A DNA stretch of 52,427 nt from Planctomycetota bacterium (GTDB lineage: Bacteria > Planctomycetota > UBA1135 > GCA-002748355), in assembly GCA_026984035.1 (NCBI GenBank), contig JALSSW010000107.1:1-52427 (forward strand), given 5' to 3'. The translations under genes were made by a program, and so were the position numbers. Position 1 is the first letter of the stretch, and every line of letters begins with the position of its first letter. Positions 1-8,807 of the stretch are shown here, piece after piece. The notes beneath the pieces were generated by a model. That model did no database searches. It saw only the letters and a program-made list of their open reading frames with translations, and was not told where the DNA came from.

Positions 1-1
1 C

Positions 2-715
2 AGCTATGCCCGAAAACCTCCTGACGAGGATCATCATTATGGGCATGGCAATGCGGAAAGTATCGCGGGATTGATCGTGGGAGTCCTCTTGTTGGCAACG
101 GGGATCTTTATCTCCATGGAAGGCCTCCTTGTGTTTCTCGGAGAACACCGTCCTCCTCCCGACGCCTCTTCACTCTATGTCGCAGGGTTTACGATTCTTG
201 TTAAAGAGTTTCTGTATCGTTATGTCTCAAGGGTCGGGAAGAAATTGAATTCCCCTTCCCTACTGGCGAGTGCTCGTGATCATCGTGCTGATGTGTTGGT
301 AGGTATTACTGTGTTCGCAGGGATTTTTGCTTCTCGATTTGATATGCCCTACCTTGACCCTCTCGCAGCAATTGTGATTGGTCTCTACATCTCCTGGATG
401 GCAATCGAACCCGTGCGAACCAATGTCGGCATCCTTATGGACAAGGCTCCGCCACATCTCAAGGAGGAGATTCGCAAAGTTGTGAAGGCAAACCCGGATG
501 TCCGTGAAGTGGACCAGATCCGGGTGCATCCTCTCGGATCTTATTATGTCGTAGATTTTGAGATCTTTCTCGATGGGAGTCTCTCTCTCCATGCCGCTCA
601 TGATATTGCACATGACCTGGAAGATCGGGTGCGTGACCGCTTTGAATTCATTAAGGACGTTCATGTTCACGTAAATCCAACAGGACCGCGACCCAAGAAA
701 AATTATGTGAAATAG
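2..715 (+). CDS. Cation diffusion facilitator (CDF) family metal exporter, 5'-truncated
   Basis: This is the C-terminal part of a CDF metal/proton antiporter of the inner membrane. The reading frame is open from base 2, so the start lies left of the window. The first residues read KPPDEDHHYGHGNAE, the conserved CDF segment after TM2-TM3. Further on, SARDHRADVLVG supplies the TM5 His-x-x-x-Asp metal site typical of Zn/Fe/Mn/Cd exporters (FieF-like). About four membrane helices are visible, then a cytoplasmic ferredoxin-like domain ending in a His-rich HVHVNP segment. It lies tail-to-tail with the feo operon, suggesting a metal-homeostasis neighbourhood. Substrate is not resolvable; Fe2+ or Zn2+ is inferred from context. 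Confidence 0.9.
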   Translation, partial: SYARKPPDEDHHYGHGNAESIAGLIVGVLLLATGIFISMEGLLVFLGEHRPPPDASSLYVAGFTILVKEFLYRYVSRVGKKLNSPSLLASARDHRADVLVGITVFAGIFASRFDMPYLDPLAAIVIGLYISWMAIEPVRTNVGILMDKAPPHLKEEIRKVVKANPDVREVDQIRVHPLGSYYVVDFEIFLDGSLSLHAAHDIAHDLEDRVRDRFEFIKDVHVHVNPTGPRPKKNYVK

Positions 716-734
716 AGAGCCTTCGGTCGGAGTT

Positions 735-1910
735 TCACCCTGGAAGGAGCCGAAGAACCACGTTTTCGCGGTGCTCTCCCTTTTTCAAATCCTTAACTTC
801 CACGCTCCCCGCAAGGCCGTCCGAAGATTTAAACCTGAGGACGACGTCTCCCGAGGGGAGATCCCCAATCTTGAAGCGACCCTTTGCATCGGCCTTGGCA
901 AGGACCCAAGCTCTGGGACCATGGGGATGCATGAGGGTGACTCCTTGCACAGGTTCACCTCGCATATTGACCAGGGTTCCCGAAAGAGTTGCCGGAGGCT
1001 CAAGTTGAATGGTTACCGTGTTTCCCGGCTGGATTCCATCCTGTCTCCGGTAGGTAAGAGTCGGGTGCTCGACTCGGAAGAAGAAATTTTGAGTCAGGGG
1101 GAGGTCATTGAGGATAAAGAGACCATCCTTATTGGTTTTACCATTCAGGTGGGGGTTCCCCAGAACGTCTACTGGGATGCCGGCAGCAGCCTTCCATTTG
1201 GGGAGCACCACTTGAACCTTGAGAGGCAGACCTTTTTCCAGAATGAAGTCGACTTGTCCCCCCTCTACCCTGTTCCACGTAATCCGGTTTTCAGCCTTTC
1301 CTTTGAGGCGGGCGCTGAGATCGAAAAAATCCAATGTGGAGGATAGATTTTCGAACCTCCACTTTCCGCTTGCATCACTATGGGTTGTTGCGAGGGGAGG
1401 AGTGCGATATCCCCCAACGTGAGCGGAGATCAGAACGTTCGCAAGAGGGCCGGCCTGATCATTAATAACAGTTCCTTGGATGGGTTCGGGATCAGCGATT
1501 TCCAAAGTTGTGGTATCTGGATCTCGGTCCAAAACACTTGTGATTGAGAGGGTCCCATCCGGTCTTTGGACCCTTACATAGTATTCGCTGTCGGCAAGTT
1601 TCTTGGGAAGGATTGCCATTCCCTTTTTGTTTGTCTTTGTGACGAAGGTGGGGGGTGCGAAAGGGGTCTTTTTGCGGATGAATTCTGCTTTTGCACCTAC
1701 AATCGGATTGCGAGCTGCATCCATTACATGAACTCTGATGTCCACAAGAGGTGGGCCGGAATAGGAAGCCTGATTCAGCTCATTTCGTAGGAAATAAAAA
1801 AGGACAATGAGCCCAACTCCCAGGTAGAGGAAGAGTCTCACGGGGATCGTTGAAGCTTTGGATGCCTTCTTTTTTTTAGGGGAGTTTCTAAGGGGTGTCT
1901 CTTTGTTCAT
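735..1910 (-). CDS. Membrane-anchored protein with repeated carboxypeptidase-regulatory-like domains; third gene of the feo operon
   Basis: This 391-residue protein starts with a basic, Lys-rich stretch and one membrane helix (about residues 24-42, VRLFLYLGVGLIVLFYF), then a periplasmic part built from about four beta-sandwich repeats. Each repeat has the 'G.V.D..G.P..G..V...T..DGKF...L' look of CarboxypepD_reg/Cna-B-like folds (for example PIQGTVINDQAGPLANVLI and LSGTLVNMRGEPVQGVTL). Its ATG overlaps the feoA stop (ATGA at 1907-1910), which implies translational coupling with feoA. No catalytic motif is visible. A structural or binding role is likely, and the link to iron uptake is only by operon. 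Confidence 0.75.
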   Translation of the reverse strand: MNKETPLRNSPKKKKASKASTIPVRLFLYLGVGLIVLFYFLRNELNQASYSGPPLVDIRVHVMDAARNPIVGAKAEFIRKKTPFAPPTFVTKTNKKGMAILPKKLADSEYYVRVQRPDGTLSITSVLDRDPDTTTLEIADPEPIQGTVINDQAGPLANVLISAHVGGYRTPPLATTHSDASGKWRFENLSSTLDFFDLSARLKGKAENRITWNRVEGGQVDFILEKGLPLKVQVVLPKWKAAAGIPVDVLGNPHLNGKTNKDGLFILNDLPLTQNFFFRVEHPTLTYRRQDGIQPGNTVTIQLEPPATLSGTLVNMRGEPVQGVTLMHPHGPRAWVLAKADAKGRFKIGDLPSGDVVLRFKSSDGLAGSVEVKDLKKGEHRENVVLRLLPG

Positions 1911-2188
1911 TCCACAAAAATTCCGGATGCGAGTCGATGGTCGAATGTGAACTGTGAAGCGCCGATCCTAAAGACGATCATCGGTTTCTTTCGGAGGACC
2001 AAAAGGCTGTCCCCAGGATAGATCCCGAGAGAGAGAACTTTGCGAAGGATTTCTTCGTTGGGGATATCCCTCACCTTGCCTTTTTCACCTGGTTTCAGAT
2101 CACTCAAAGGGCGGAGCTCCGGAGGCCTTTCTCCTGTAACAGCATGCTTCTTGTTGTTTTGACTTCCTTCTGGGCCATTTGTCCCCAT
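1907..2188 (-). CDS. feoA: FeoA domain protein, ferrous iron transport accessory
   Basis: This 93-residue protein has a SH3-like FeoA domain: LSDLKPGEKGKVRDI, then LRKVLSLGIYPGDSLLVLRKKP, ending with a V/I-rich strand and ASGIFVE. FeoA is a small cytoplasmic partner that modulates the FeoB transporter. I chose the ATG at 2188, with AAGG just upstream; an in-frame TTG at 2206 would add six residues. The N-terminal ~25 residues are polar and poorly conserved for the family. It follows feoB by about 150 bp and overlaps the next gene by four bases. Confidence 0.88.
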   Translation of the reverse strand: MGTNGPEGSQNNKKHAVTGERPPELRPLSDLKPGEKGKVRDIPNEEILRKVLSLGIYPGDSLLVLRKKPMIVFRIGASQFTFDHRLASGIFVE

Positions 2189-2340
2189 TCCTACCTTCTC
2201 GTTCAATCGTTTTGCTCCTGATGGAAGAAGGAGACTTTTGAACCCTTTGAGGCTTGGGTCAAGAACGGCCTGAGAGAAATACGGTTCATTCTTAGGGTTG
2301 ACTCTCCTGGGGATTCAAGTGTTCGTTTTTTTTCCTTCCT

Positions 2341-4398
2341 TCATAGGAGAGGTACTGCGGTCAAAAATCCATTGAGAAGGTAGCCTGCAGAAAAGGCGAT
2401 GAAGGTAACCAGAACAAGGCTGGCTAGGGCGAATTTGATTCCCCGCTCCTTAATCATCATCATGAATTGTGCTATGCAGGGGACGAAGAGAGTAAGGGTG
2501 ACGCTCGCTACAAAAATTTGCTGCGTAGTCATTCCTGCTTGACCTGGAGTTTCTTGGGCGAGTTTAAACAACCCGGCTGCTCCAAAATCCCGCCGGAAGA
2601 AACCGATCAAGAAGGACTCTGCTGCATTTCCTGGGAGCCCGAGAAGGCCCATGAGTGGTCGCATCCCTTTTTCCAAGGCGGTCAGGCCACCGCTTAGATC
2701 CAAACCCCACAAGATGACGCTGGCGATGAGGAAGAGAGGGACAACTTCTGCAAAGTACCAACGCATCCGCGCAAAGCTTTTCCTAAAAACATTGGAGATC
2801 TTAGGCAACCTCAAAGGAGGAAGTTCCATGTAGAAGCTGGCTGCTTGACCAGGAAGGATCTTTGCGCCAACCCATCCCACAATAAAGAGAATGAGGATGA
2901 TGACCCCCAAATAACCCAACCAAACAGAGAAGCCTCGGCTCCCTAGGAGTGCCATGATGATGCCTAGTTGGGCAGAACAGGGAATGGCCAGAGACAGTAG
3001 AAAGGTTGCTAGGAATCGTTCCTTTCTTGTCTCCAGGGTCCTGGTTGTCATTGTCGCCATTGTGTCGCAACCAAGGCCGAGAACCATCGGAATGACCGCT
3101 CTTCCATTCAGGCCGATTTTTTTGAAGCCTTTGTCCACCAACATCGCAAGCCGGGGGAAGTACCCGGAATCCTCCACCATGGAAAAAACCAGAAAGAAAA
3201 AGAAAACGACTGGAAGAACGATGGCTATGGCATAAGTAATTCCAAGCGTGAGGATGCCGTAATCCCCCACAAAGAGCTTTTGAAGCCACTCCCAGGGCAG
3301 AATGTGGTTGGCCAGCTGATTGAGGAAGGGGTTGATGTGGGAACCGAAGAGGTCCACCTCGAGCCAGCCTACAACTGTTCCCGCTCCAAACTGGCCGACG
3401 AACTCATAGAATCCGAAGTAAAGGACCAGGAGGAGAGCTGGGAACCCAATCAAGGGATTGCAAAGAGCTTGGGAGAGTTTCTCGCGAAATTGAGGTTCTC
3501 GCCCTCCAGGTTCCTGGAAGAGCCCTTTGAGGATGTTGTCCGCCACATGTTTGTAAAACAGGGGTGCAAAGATGGAAAAGGCCTGGCCAGCCAGGTGCCG
3601 CGCCCGAGCACGAAAGCTCTTGACCCTTTCAGGATCCAAGTCGAGGAAACGAGCCAGCCTGTCATCTCCCTCGAGGACCAGGATTGCAGCGATATTCCTT
3701 TTAAGGTGAGCGGGAAGCTTCTCCTTGGGGATCGTTTCTGCAACCTCCTTGAAAAGAGCCTCAAGGCTCTTGTGCCATGGCATTTTTTGGGGAGTGAATT
3801 TTCCATGAGAAAAAACTCTTGCGATGGATTTTTTTAGTTCCTCAATTCCCTCTCCCTTTGTGGCAACGGTGCAGACCACGGGGATGCCCAATTGGGTGGA
3901 GAGCTTTTCGGCCTGGAGCTGGTAACCGAGTTCTTTGAATTCATCCCAGAGATTCAACACGAGAATGACAGGATACCCAGCTTCCATCAGCCTGAGGGTC
4001 ATAGGAAGCTGGCGGGGAAGGTTTTTTGCGTCTACAACATGGAGCAAGCAATGTGCATTCGAAGCGAAGATGGCTCTTCGGGCCACACGCTCCTCTTCGG
4101 TCAAGGGCAACAAACTGTAGAGTCCCGGAGGATCGGCAACCTTTAAGAACTCTTTGCCTTCCGGATAATCAATCTTCATGCGGCCCATCGAAATGCCGAC
4201 AGTCGTTCCAGGATAGTTGGAGACGGTGACATAGGTCCCGGTAAGAGCGTTGAATAGTGAGCTTTTCCCGACATTGGGAGCTCCAATAAGGAGGATCCCA
4301 TCACCCCCCACAAAAAGCTCCGGAGCCTGATGTTCGAGAGTTGTGGGACCAAGGATCCCGGCCGTTGAGGTATTCAGGTTGTTAGGGTCTGGTCGCAT
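2341..4398 (-). CDS. feoB: Ferrous iron transporter FeoB
   Basis: This is a 685-residue inner-membrane Fe2+ transporter with an N-terminal G domain. Visible motifs are G1 GAPNVGKSS, the YPGTT switch I segment, G3 DPPG and G4 NLWD. A helical insertion domain (about residues 190-300) and then 8 or so membrane helices with the two Gate regions follow (first around NPLIGFPALLLVL, second around RMRWYFAEVVPLFLIASVI). Cysteines in LGLGCDTMAT and AIPCSAQLG match conserved FeoB membrane positions. The start is uncertain: ATG at 4398 is used; TTG at 4452 would add 18 residues. A 36-codon ORF overlaps the start. Distance to feoA suggests co-transcription. Confidence 0.95.
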   Translation of the reverse strand: MRPDPNNLNTSTAGILGPTTLEHQAPELFVGGDGILLIGAPNVGKSSLFNALTGTYVTVSNYPGTTVGISMGRMKIDYPEGKEFLKVADPPGLYSLLPLTEEERVARRAIFASNAHCLLHVVDAKNLPRQLPMTLRLMEAGYPVILVLNLWDEFKELGYQLQAEKLSTQLGIPVVCTVATKGEGIEELKKSIARVFSHGKFTPQKMPWHKSLEALFKEVAETIPKEKLPAHLKRNIAAILVLEGDDRLARFLDLDPERVKSFRARARHLAGQAFSIFAPLFYKHVADNILKGLFQEPGGREPQFREKLSQALCNPLIGFPALLLVLYFGFYEFVGQFGAGTVVGWLEVDLFGSHINPFLNQLANHILPWEWLQKLFVGDYGILTLGITYAIAIVLPVVFFFFLVFSMVEDSGYFPRLAMLVDKGFKKIGLNGRAVIPMVLGLGCDTMATMTTRTLETRKERFLATFLLSLAIPCSAQLGIIMALLGSRGFSVWLGYLGVIILILFIVGWVGAKILPGQAASFYMELPPLRLPKISNVFRKSFARMRWYFAEVVPLFLIASVILWGLDLSGGLTALEKGMRPLMGLLGLPGNAAESFLIGFFRRDFGAAGLFKLAQETPGQAGMTTQQIFVASVTLTLFVPCIAQFMMMIKERGIKFALASLVLVTFIAFSAGYLLNGFLTAVPLL

Positions 4399-4492
4399 CG
4401 TTTTCTTTGATTTGGATCGGAAGAAAGTATGGCTCTCCTTGTTGCGAATCAATCGCTTTTTTGGCGGCTTTCCTTTTTTCTTCCTTTGTCAT
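4382..4492 (-). CDS. Possible 36-aa small ORF overlapping the feoB start
   Basis: An ATG at 4492 opens a 36-codon frame, very Lys/Glu-rich at the start (MTKEEKRKAAKK) and ending ENDATRP, with its TAA at 4382-4384. It runs across the feoB ATG (4396-4398) in a different frame, so ribosomes terminating here would sit beside the feoB start. The frame stays open for about 19 codons upstream without a normal start codon. No convincing Shine-Dalgarno precedes the ATG. It could be a leader ORF giving translational coupling, or chance. Confidence 0.3.
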   Translation of the reverse strand: MTKEEKRKAAKKAIDSQQGEPYFLPIQIKENDATRP

Positions 4493-4642
4493 GAGGTGGA
4501 AGCGCTTTAAGTCTTGGTCTTCAATGCGTTTATGGATGTTCGGGCAGATGGTCGCAGGGAAGGCTAGAATGCTGGGAAGCTAGGGTCCACAATGCTCATC
4601 AGCTTTTTATCTTGGGTTCGGGTGTAGTTGCGGAGAGTTGGA

Positions 4643-5316
4643 ATGGAAGAAAAGAAAGTCGTTGGGTATCGGGCTGCATCCTTGGTTGAGGATGGAATGG
4701 TGATTGGACTGGGGACAGGGAGCACTTTTCGTTATGCCCTGGAAAAACTAGCCCAGAGGGTTCAAGACGAAGGTCTCCGTTTTTTGGGGTTCCTACCAGC
4801 AAAGATACTGAGCGAAGGGCTCGAGCTGTTGGGGTTCCTCTTACCACGCTGGATGAAAACCCTGTCCTTGATCTCACCTTGGACGGGGCGGATGAAGTGG
4901 ACAAAGAAAAAAACCTGATCAAAGGTGGAGGGGGTGCCTTACTCAGGGAGAAAGTTGTTGCTTCGGTATCTAGGGAGATGATCGTGCTTGTTGGGGAAAG
5001 CAAGCTGGTGGAGCAATTGGGTAAAAGTTTTCTACTTCCGGTAGAGGTGCTGCCCTTTGCAAAAAGAACTGTTTACAACGAACTCAAGTCCATGGGCTGC
5101 AGTCCTTTCTTGCGGGCAGGTCAGGATGGGGAACCTTTTTTTACAGACAACGGAAACTATATCATCGATTGCAAGTTCGAAGGGATTGAAGACCCAGCCC
5201 GTTTGGAAATGAAAATCAACAATATTCCCGGCGCGATAGAGAATGGACTTTTCGTAGGGAGAGCGGGCCGAATCCTGGTGGGAAAGGCTGATGGGACCGT
5301 AAGGGAACTCCCTTAG
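4643..5316 (+). CDS. rpiA: Ribose-5-phosphate isomerase A, reading frame interrupted by a -1 shift
   Basis: RpiA interconverts ribose 5-phosphate and ribulose 5-phosphate in the pentose phosphate pathway. Frame 1 runs from ATG 4643 (GGAGAG at 4632-4637) and carries VIGLGTGSTFRYALEKLA; it would end at 4918. Family sequence continues in the -1 frame: GVPTSKDTERRA, LDLTLDGADEVDKE, LIKGGGGALLREKVV, to TAG at 5316. The switch falls exactly at T-TTT-TTG (4780-4786), a canonical slippery heptamer in the zero frame, followed by GGGG. A -1 slip there gives 224 residues, normal RpiA length. This is either programmed frameshifting, a real frameshift mutation, or a homopolymer sequencing error. Confidence 0.85.
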
Positions 5317-5330
5317 CCGAATGAATTTGT

Positions 5331-5369
5331 GAGATCCCAACAAGAGAATGCCAGCCCTGGTGGGATCTT
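5331..5369. repeat. Diverged intergenic element E1 / bidirectional hairpin between rpiA and nadA
   Basis: AGATCCCA (5332-5339) pairs perfectly with TGGGATCT (5361-5368). It sits between convergent genes, so it may act as a terminator in both directions, though neither side has a T-run. Its sequence resembles the left half of element E4 at 15.98 kb: both read GAGATC, then CAA, then GAATG, then CCTGGTGGG, with similar spacing. The octamer ATTCATGA itself is degenerate here. Confidence 0.5.
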
Positions 5370-5391
5370 AGGATGGTCGGCATGCCTGTTC

Positions 5392-6375
5392 CTAGGAAAC
5401 AGAGAGCATACGCTCCAAGGGCCGAAGGGCTTGTACTCTTAGCTCTTCACTGATTTCGATTTTGGGATTGAGATCCCGCAGTGCGAGGTAAGCCTTCTCC
5501 AGGGTATTTAGTTTCATGTAGGGACATTCCTGGCATCCGCAGGTGCCATCCTCCCTTGTCTCATCCTTTGTTGGTGCTTCGAGCAAAGTTTTGTGGGGAG
5601 CTCTTTTTTTCATCTCATGGAGAATGCCGCTTTCGGTTGCCACAATAAATGTGGTCGCAGACCCTTCGGCCACACGTTGTAAAAGCTTTGATGTAGAACC
5701 CACAAAATCCGCGTGCCGGAGAATCGTGTCTTCGCATTCAGGGTGGGCGATCAGTTCCGCCTCAGGATGTTCTGCCTTCAATGCAATGATCTTACGTTCA
5801 CTGAATGTCTCGTGGACGATGCAGGTTCCAGGCCAAAGGTCCATCTCTCGGCCGCTTTTTCGGGCGAGCCAGGCGCCTAGGTTGCGGTCAGGGGCAAAGA
5901 GGATGGGCTTTTCTTTTGGGATCTGGCTGATGATCTTTTCAGCATTGCTGGATGTGCAGATCCAATCGGATTGTGTTTTTGTTGCAGCTGTGGAGTTGAT
6001 GTAGGTCACCACAACATGGTTGGGGTGGGCTTTGCGATACGCAGCAAGTTGGTCGGCAGGGCAGGAGTCGGCAAGGGAGCAGCCCGCATCAAGGTCCGGG
6101 AGAACGACGGTTTTTTCAGGGCAGAGGATCTTTGCTGTTTCCGCCATAAAGTGGACGCCCAAAAAAAGGATAACCTCACTTTTTTTGTCAGCGACAGCCG
6201 CTTGGGCAAGGGCCAGGGAGTCCCCCAAGACGTCAGCAATGTCTTGGAGATCCGGGTCTTGGTAGTAATGGGCGAGGATGATTGCTTTGCGTTCTGTTTT
6301 GAGGCGTTCGATCTCTTCGAAGAGGTCTAAGCTTGGGTCAATGCTGGCCACTTCCGCTTCAGTGAATCCTGACAT
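5392..6375 (-). CDS. nadA: Quinolinate synthase A
   Basis: NadA condenses iminoaspartate with dihydroxyacetone phosphate to quinolinate in NAD biosynthesis, using a [4Fe-4S] cluster. The 327-residue protein shows ILAHYYQ near the N-terminus, GVHFMAETAKIL, and the three cluster cysteine regions DLDAGCSLADSCP, WPGTCIVHETF and CGCQECPYM. ATG 6375 is preceded by AGGAAAG at good spacing; a longer frame upstream lacks family similarity and crosses a terminator. nadB and nadC are not nearby. Its 3' end faces rpiA. Confidence 0.95.
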   Translation of the reverse strand: MSGFTEAEVASIDPSLDLFEEIERLKTERKAIILAHYYQDPDLQDIADVLGDSLALAQAAVADKKSEVILFLGVHFMAETAKILCPEKTVVLPDLDAGCSLADSCPADQLAAYRKAHPNHVVVTYINSTAATKTQSDWICTSSNAEKIISQIPKEKPILFAPDRNLGAWLARKSGREMDLWPGTCIVHETFSERKIIALKAEHPEAELIAHPECEDTILRHADFVGSTSKLLQRVAEGSATTFIVATESGILHEMKKRAPHKTLLEAPTKDETREDGTCGCQECPYMKLNTLEKAYLALRDLNPKIEISEELRVQALRPLERMLSVS

Positions 6376-6390
6376 GTGTGCTTTCCTGGT

Positions 6391-6436
6391 GAAAGAAAAA
6401 GGGCATTGGGAGAAAAAACTCCTCTCCGATGCCCCT
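6391..6436 (-). terminator. Intrinsic terminator downstream of the VIT/VWA gene
   Basis: On the minus strand an interrupted stem with GGGCAT (6434-6429) and ATGCCC (6406-6401) as its base, closing further through GGAG/CTCC, is followed by TTTTTCTTT. It lies between the end of the VIT/VWA gene (6462) and the nadA start (6375), so nadA probably has its own promoter or is reached by read-through. Confidence 0.7.
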
Positions 6437-6461
6437 CCTTTAGCACAGAAGATGCTGGCTT

Positions 6462-8681
6462 TCACCCCTTGGGAGGGATGATTTCTATGGCCTCGTTGGG
6501 TCCAAGCACGATGACCATGGCGGTAGAAAAGGCAAGGACCTTGGCAAGTTCAGGATGTTTGGTCAGAATTTTGAAATACTCTTCCGAGAAGGCCTCGATA
6601 CGACGGATCTTTCCTTGGTGGGCTTTGGTCAGGCTTGCATCGATCCAAATGCCGGAAATGAGGTGGAACGTATGTTCTCCCTTCCTTTGGGTCTTCCAGA
6701 GGCGCCGCTGACCTTTTTGGTCAAGGCGGCTGAAATACTGCATTTTGGCGATTTTCAGGCTTTGAGATACTGCCTTTTTCCCTGTTTTTTGCTTGTTCGC
6801 GGGAGCGGGAGAGTTTGGGGCGTCGGCATCGTCTTGTTCCAGGCTTTCTTCCTCTGGGATCACCAAACCTGCCCTTCCCAGATCTCTCCGAACCTGGGAT
6901 GCATCTCGATTCCTCTTTCCCCGATCCAAGTCAAAACCTTGGAGCCCCCTTGCCAGGCGCTCTCGCTCTTCAACCACCAGCTGGGAGGTGAAGGGTGTTA
7001 CGATCCCAAAGTTGCGTCCCAGCTTAGCCACTTCGTTTCTCAGCTCCTTGTTGTCTCCATGGAGACGGAGCTGATCCAGGAGGAGCCCGATTCTTTTCTG
7101 TGCCCAGAGGGTTGCCACAAAATCCGGTCCTCCTTTTTTCTCTCGGAAAGTTCCCTCGAACACGAAGCTTTTCTCTTTCTTCCCGACCCAACCTTTGAGG
7201 CGGATGGCTGTGGCGCCCCCGCCTTTGTAGCGTCCGACCACTACCAATCGGGAACCCCGGAAGAGATCGGGAAGGTCCCTTGGCACAAGCCTGGACGTTT
7301 GGATTTGGTCAAAGCTAAGGGAAAGGTCCGCCAGAACCGGGTGGGCAATTTTCTCGAAGAGAGCAGAGGTTTTCACCTCAATGTTCTCTTCGGGTTTCAC
7401 ATAGTCTCGAGCTCCTCGCGTGTTGGCCGCGATTTGATCCAAAAGGTATGTATTGACATCGTACCCGACCCCAAACACAAAGACCCGAGCTTTGGCTTGG
7501 TTAGCTTTTTTGGTGGAGTTTAGGATTTCCTTGGTATCCACCTTGCCGATGGTTGGAAGTCCATCGGTCAAGAAGACCACGATAGGAACTGAGTTTGGGG
7601 CTACTTTAGCTGATAGGGCGAAACGGAGGGCTTCTTCAATATTGGTTCCCCCTTGTGCCTCGAGTTCTTCTCCAAATTTGAGGGCTTTTGCGATCTGCTC
7701 CGGAACAGCAGGGACCGGGCTTTTCGCGAAGGGACGAGATTCTGTGGAGAAAGGGATCAGGTTGAAGTGATCCTTTGGGGAAAGACTTTGGAGGAAAAAG
7801 CGTAGGGCCTTGCGTGCTTGTATGATTTTTTTCCCCTGCATGGAGCCCGAAGTATCGAGGACAAAGCTCACCGTCTTCGTGAGGGTCCCTTCGGATTTCC
7901 AATCTCTCTTGGGAGATGCGAAGAGGAGGAAGTATCCATCTCCTTGGGAGCGGCGATACGTCATCAAGTTGACGCCGAATTCTCGGTTCGTCAGGGAGTA
8001 ATAGATCGCTGGATCTTGTGGGGGGCGCCCTTTGCATTCAAAGCTGGCGAGAGCGTGCCGGTCATCTTTCTGGCGGATATCAAGGCCTGCCAGGGGAGAA
8101 TAGACATTGGCAAGGTGCTGCCCTTCTTTTTCCAAGCCGATGTGGACTTCCATGGAGAACATCCCCGACTCCATGGCTCGGATGGGGAATTCAAAAGAGT
8201 AGATCCCGGCGGTTTGGGGGAGGAGCATCCGAAACCTGATTTGGACATCAGTTCTTCCTTGGGGGGGGATCGGAAAGGCCCGGAGCCTCAGGGTGTCCCT
8301 GCCCATATATTCTAAAAGGGCAGGGTCTCGCCTTCTGCGGACAATGCTGGTGTAGATCTTGCTTGCTTTAAGAGCGGGAAGGATGTCCCCTTTTTGCATT
8401 TTTCCCCCGATCTCCAGTTGTAGGCCGTCAGCGACGGCCCCCTTGGGGAGAGGGAGGACGAGGACCTTTTCACCCACAAGGTTTCCAGGGTTGTTGAGGG
8501 TCATGCGGATCGTTGTTTCCGCCACGCCATTGAGAATTTGGACCTGGACCTTGGTGCGTTCCACATGGACGAGTGAAGGTCGGGTGTTGCGAATGGGAGG
8601 TCTTGGGATGCGGCCCTGGGCCTTAAGGTCCCCCAGAAGGGCAATGGAGGCCATGGCTCCAATCAGTGCGAGGTTCTTCAT
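6462..8681 (-). CDS. Secreted VIT domain / von Willebrand factor A domain protein
   Basis: This 739-residue exported protein has a signal peptide (MKNLALIGAMASIALL, cleaved near KAQG). A VIT (inter-alpha-trypsin) domain spans roughly residues 35-165. A VWA domain (about 270-450) has the metal-ion-dependent adhesion site: DTSGSMQGKK, GTNIEEAL and FLTDGLPT. The rest is charged, with a Q/D/K-rich linker and a C-terminal region of unknown fold. ATG 8681 has an excellent AAAGGAG at 7-base spacing. The family is common in planctomycetes and proteobacteria, with presumed protein-binding roles at the envelope; the ligand is unknown. Confidence 0.88.
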   Translation of the reverse strand: MKNLALIGAMASIALLGDLKAQGRIPRPPIRNTRPSLVHVERTKVQVQILNGVAETTIRMTLNNPGNLVGEKVLVLPLPKGAVADGLQLEIGGKMQKGDILPALKASKIYTSIVRRRRDPALLEYMGRDTLRLRAFPIPPQGRTDVQIRFRMLLPQTAGIYSFEFPIRAMESGMFSMEVHIGLEKEGQHLANVYSPLAGLDIRQKDDRHALASFECKGRPPQDPAIYYSLTNREFGVNLMTYRRSQGDGYFLLFASPKRDWKSEGTLTKTVSFVLDTSGSMQGKKIIQARKALRFFLQSLSPKDHFNLIPFSTESRPFAKSPVPAVPEQIAKALKFGEELEAQGGTNIEEALRFALSAKVAPNSVPIVVFLTDGLPTIGKVDTKEILNSTKKANQAKARVFVFGVGYDVNTYLLDQIAANTRGARDYVKPEENIEVKTSALFEKIAHPVLADLSLSFDQIQTSRLVPRDLPDLFRGSRLVVVGRYKGGGATAIRLKGWVGKKEKSFVFEGTFREKKGGPDFVATLWAQKRIGLLLDQLRLHGDNKELRNEVAKLGRNFGIVTPFTSQLVVEERERLARGLQGFDLDRGKRNRDASQVRRDLGRAGLVIPEEESLEQDDADAPNSPAPANKQKTGKKAVSQSLKIAKMQYFSRLDQKGQRRLWKTQRKGEHTFHLISGIWIDASLTKAHQGKIRRIEAFSEEYFKILTKHPELAKVLAFSTAMVIVLGPNEAIEIIPPKG

Positions 8682-8807
8682 GTCAATCTCCTTTGATGAG
8701 ATCCCCAAGGACGCGATCTTCTGAGAAGGGTTCCGGGAACCTCTTCTTCAAAGGCTTAGGCTCTTCGGTTGCTGTGGGATTCTGCCATGAATTTCCTGGT
8801 TTTGGGG

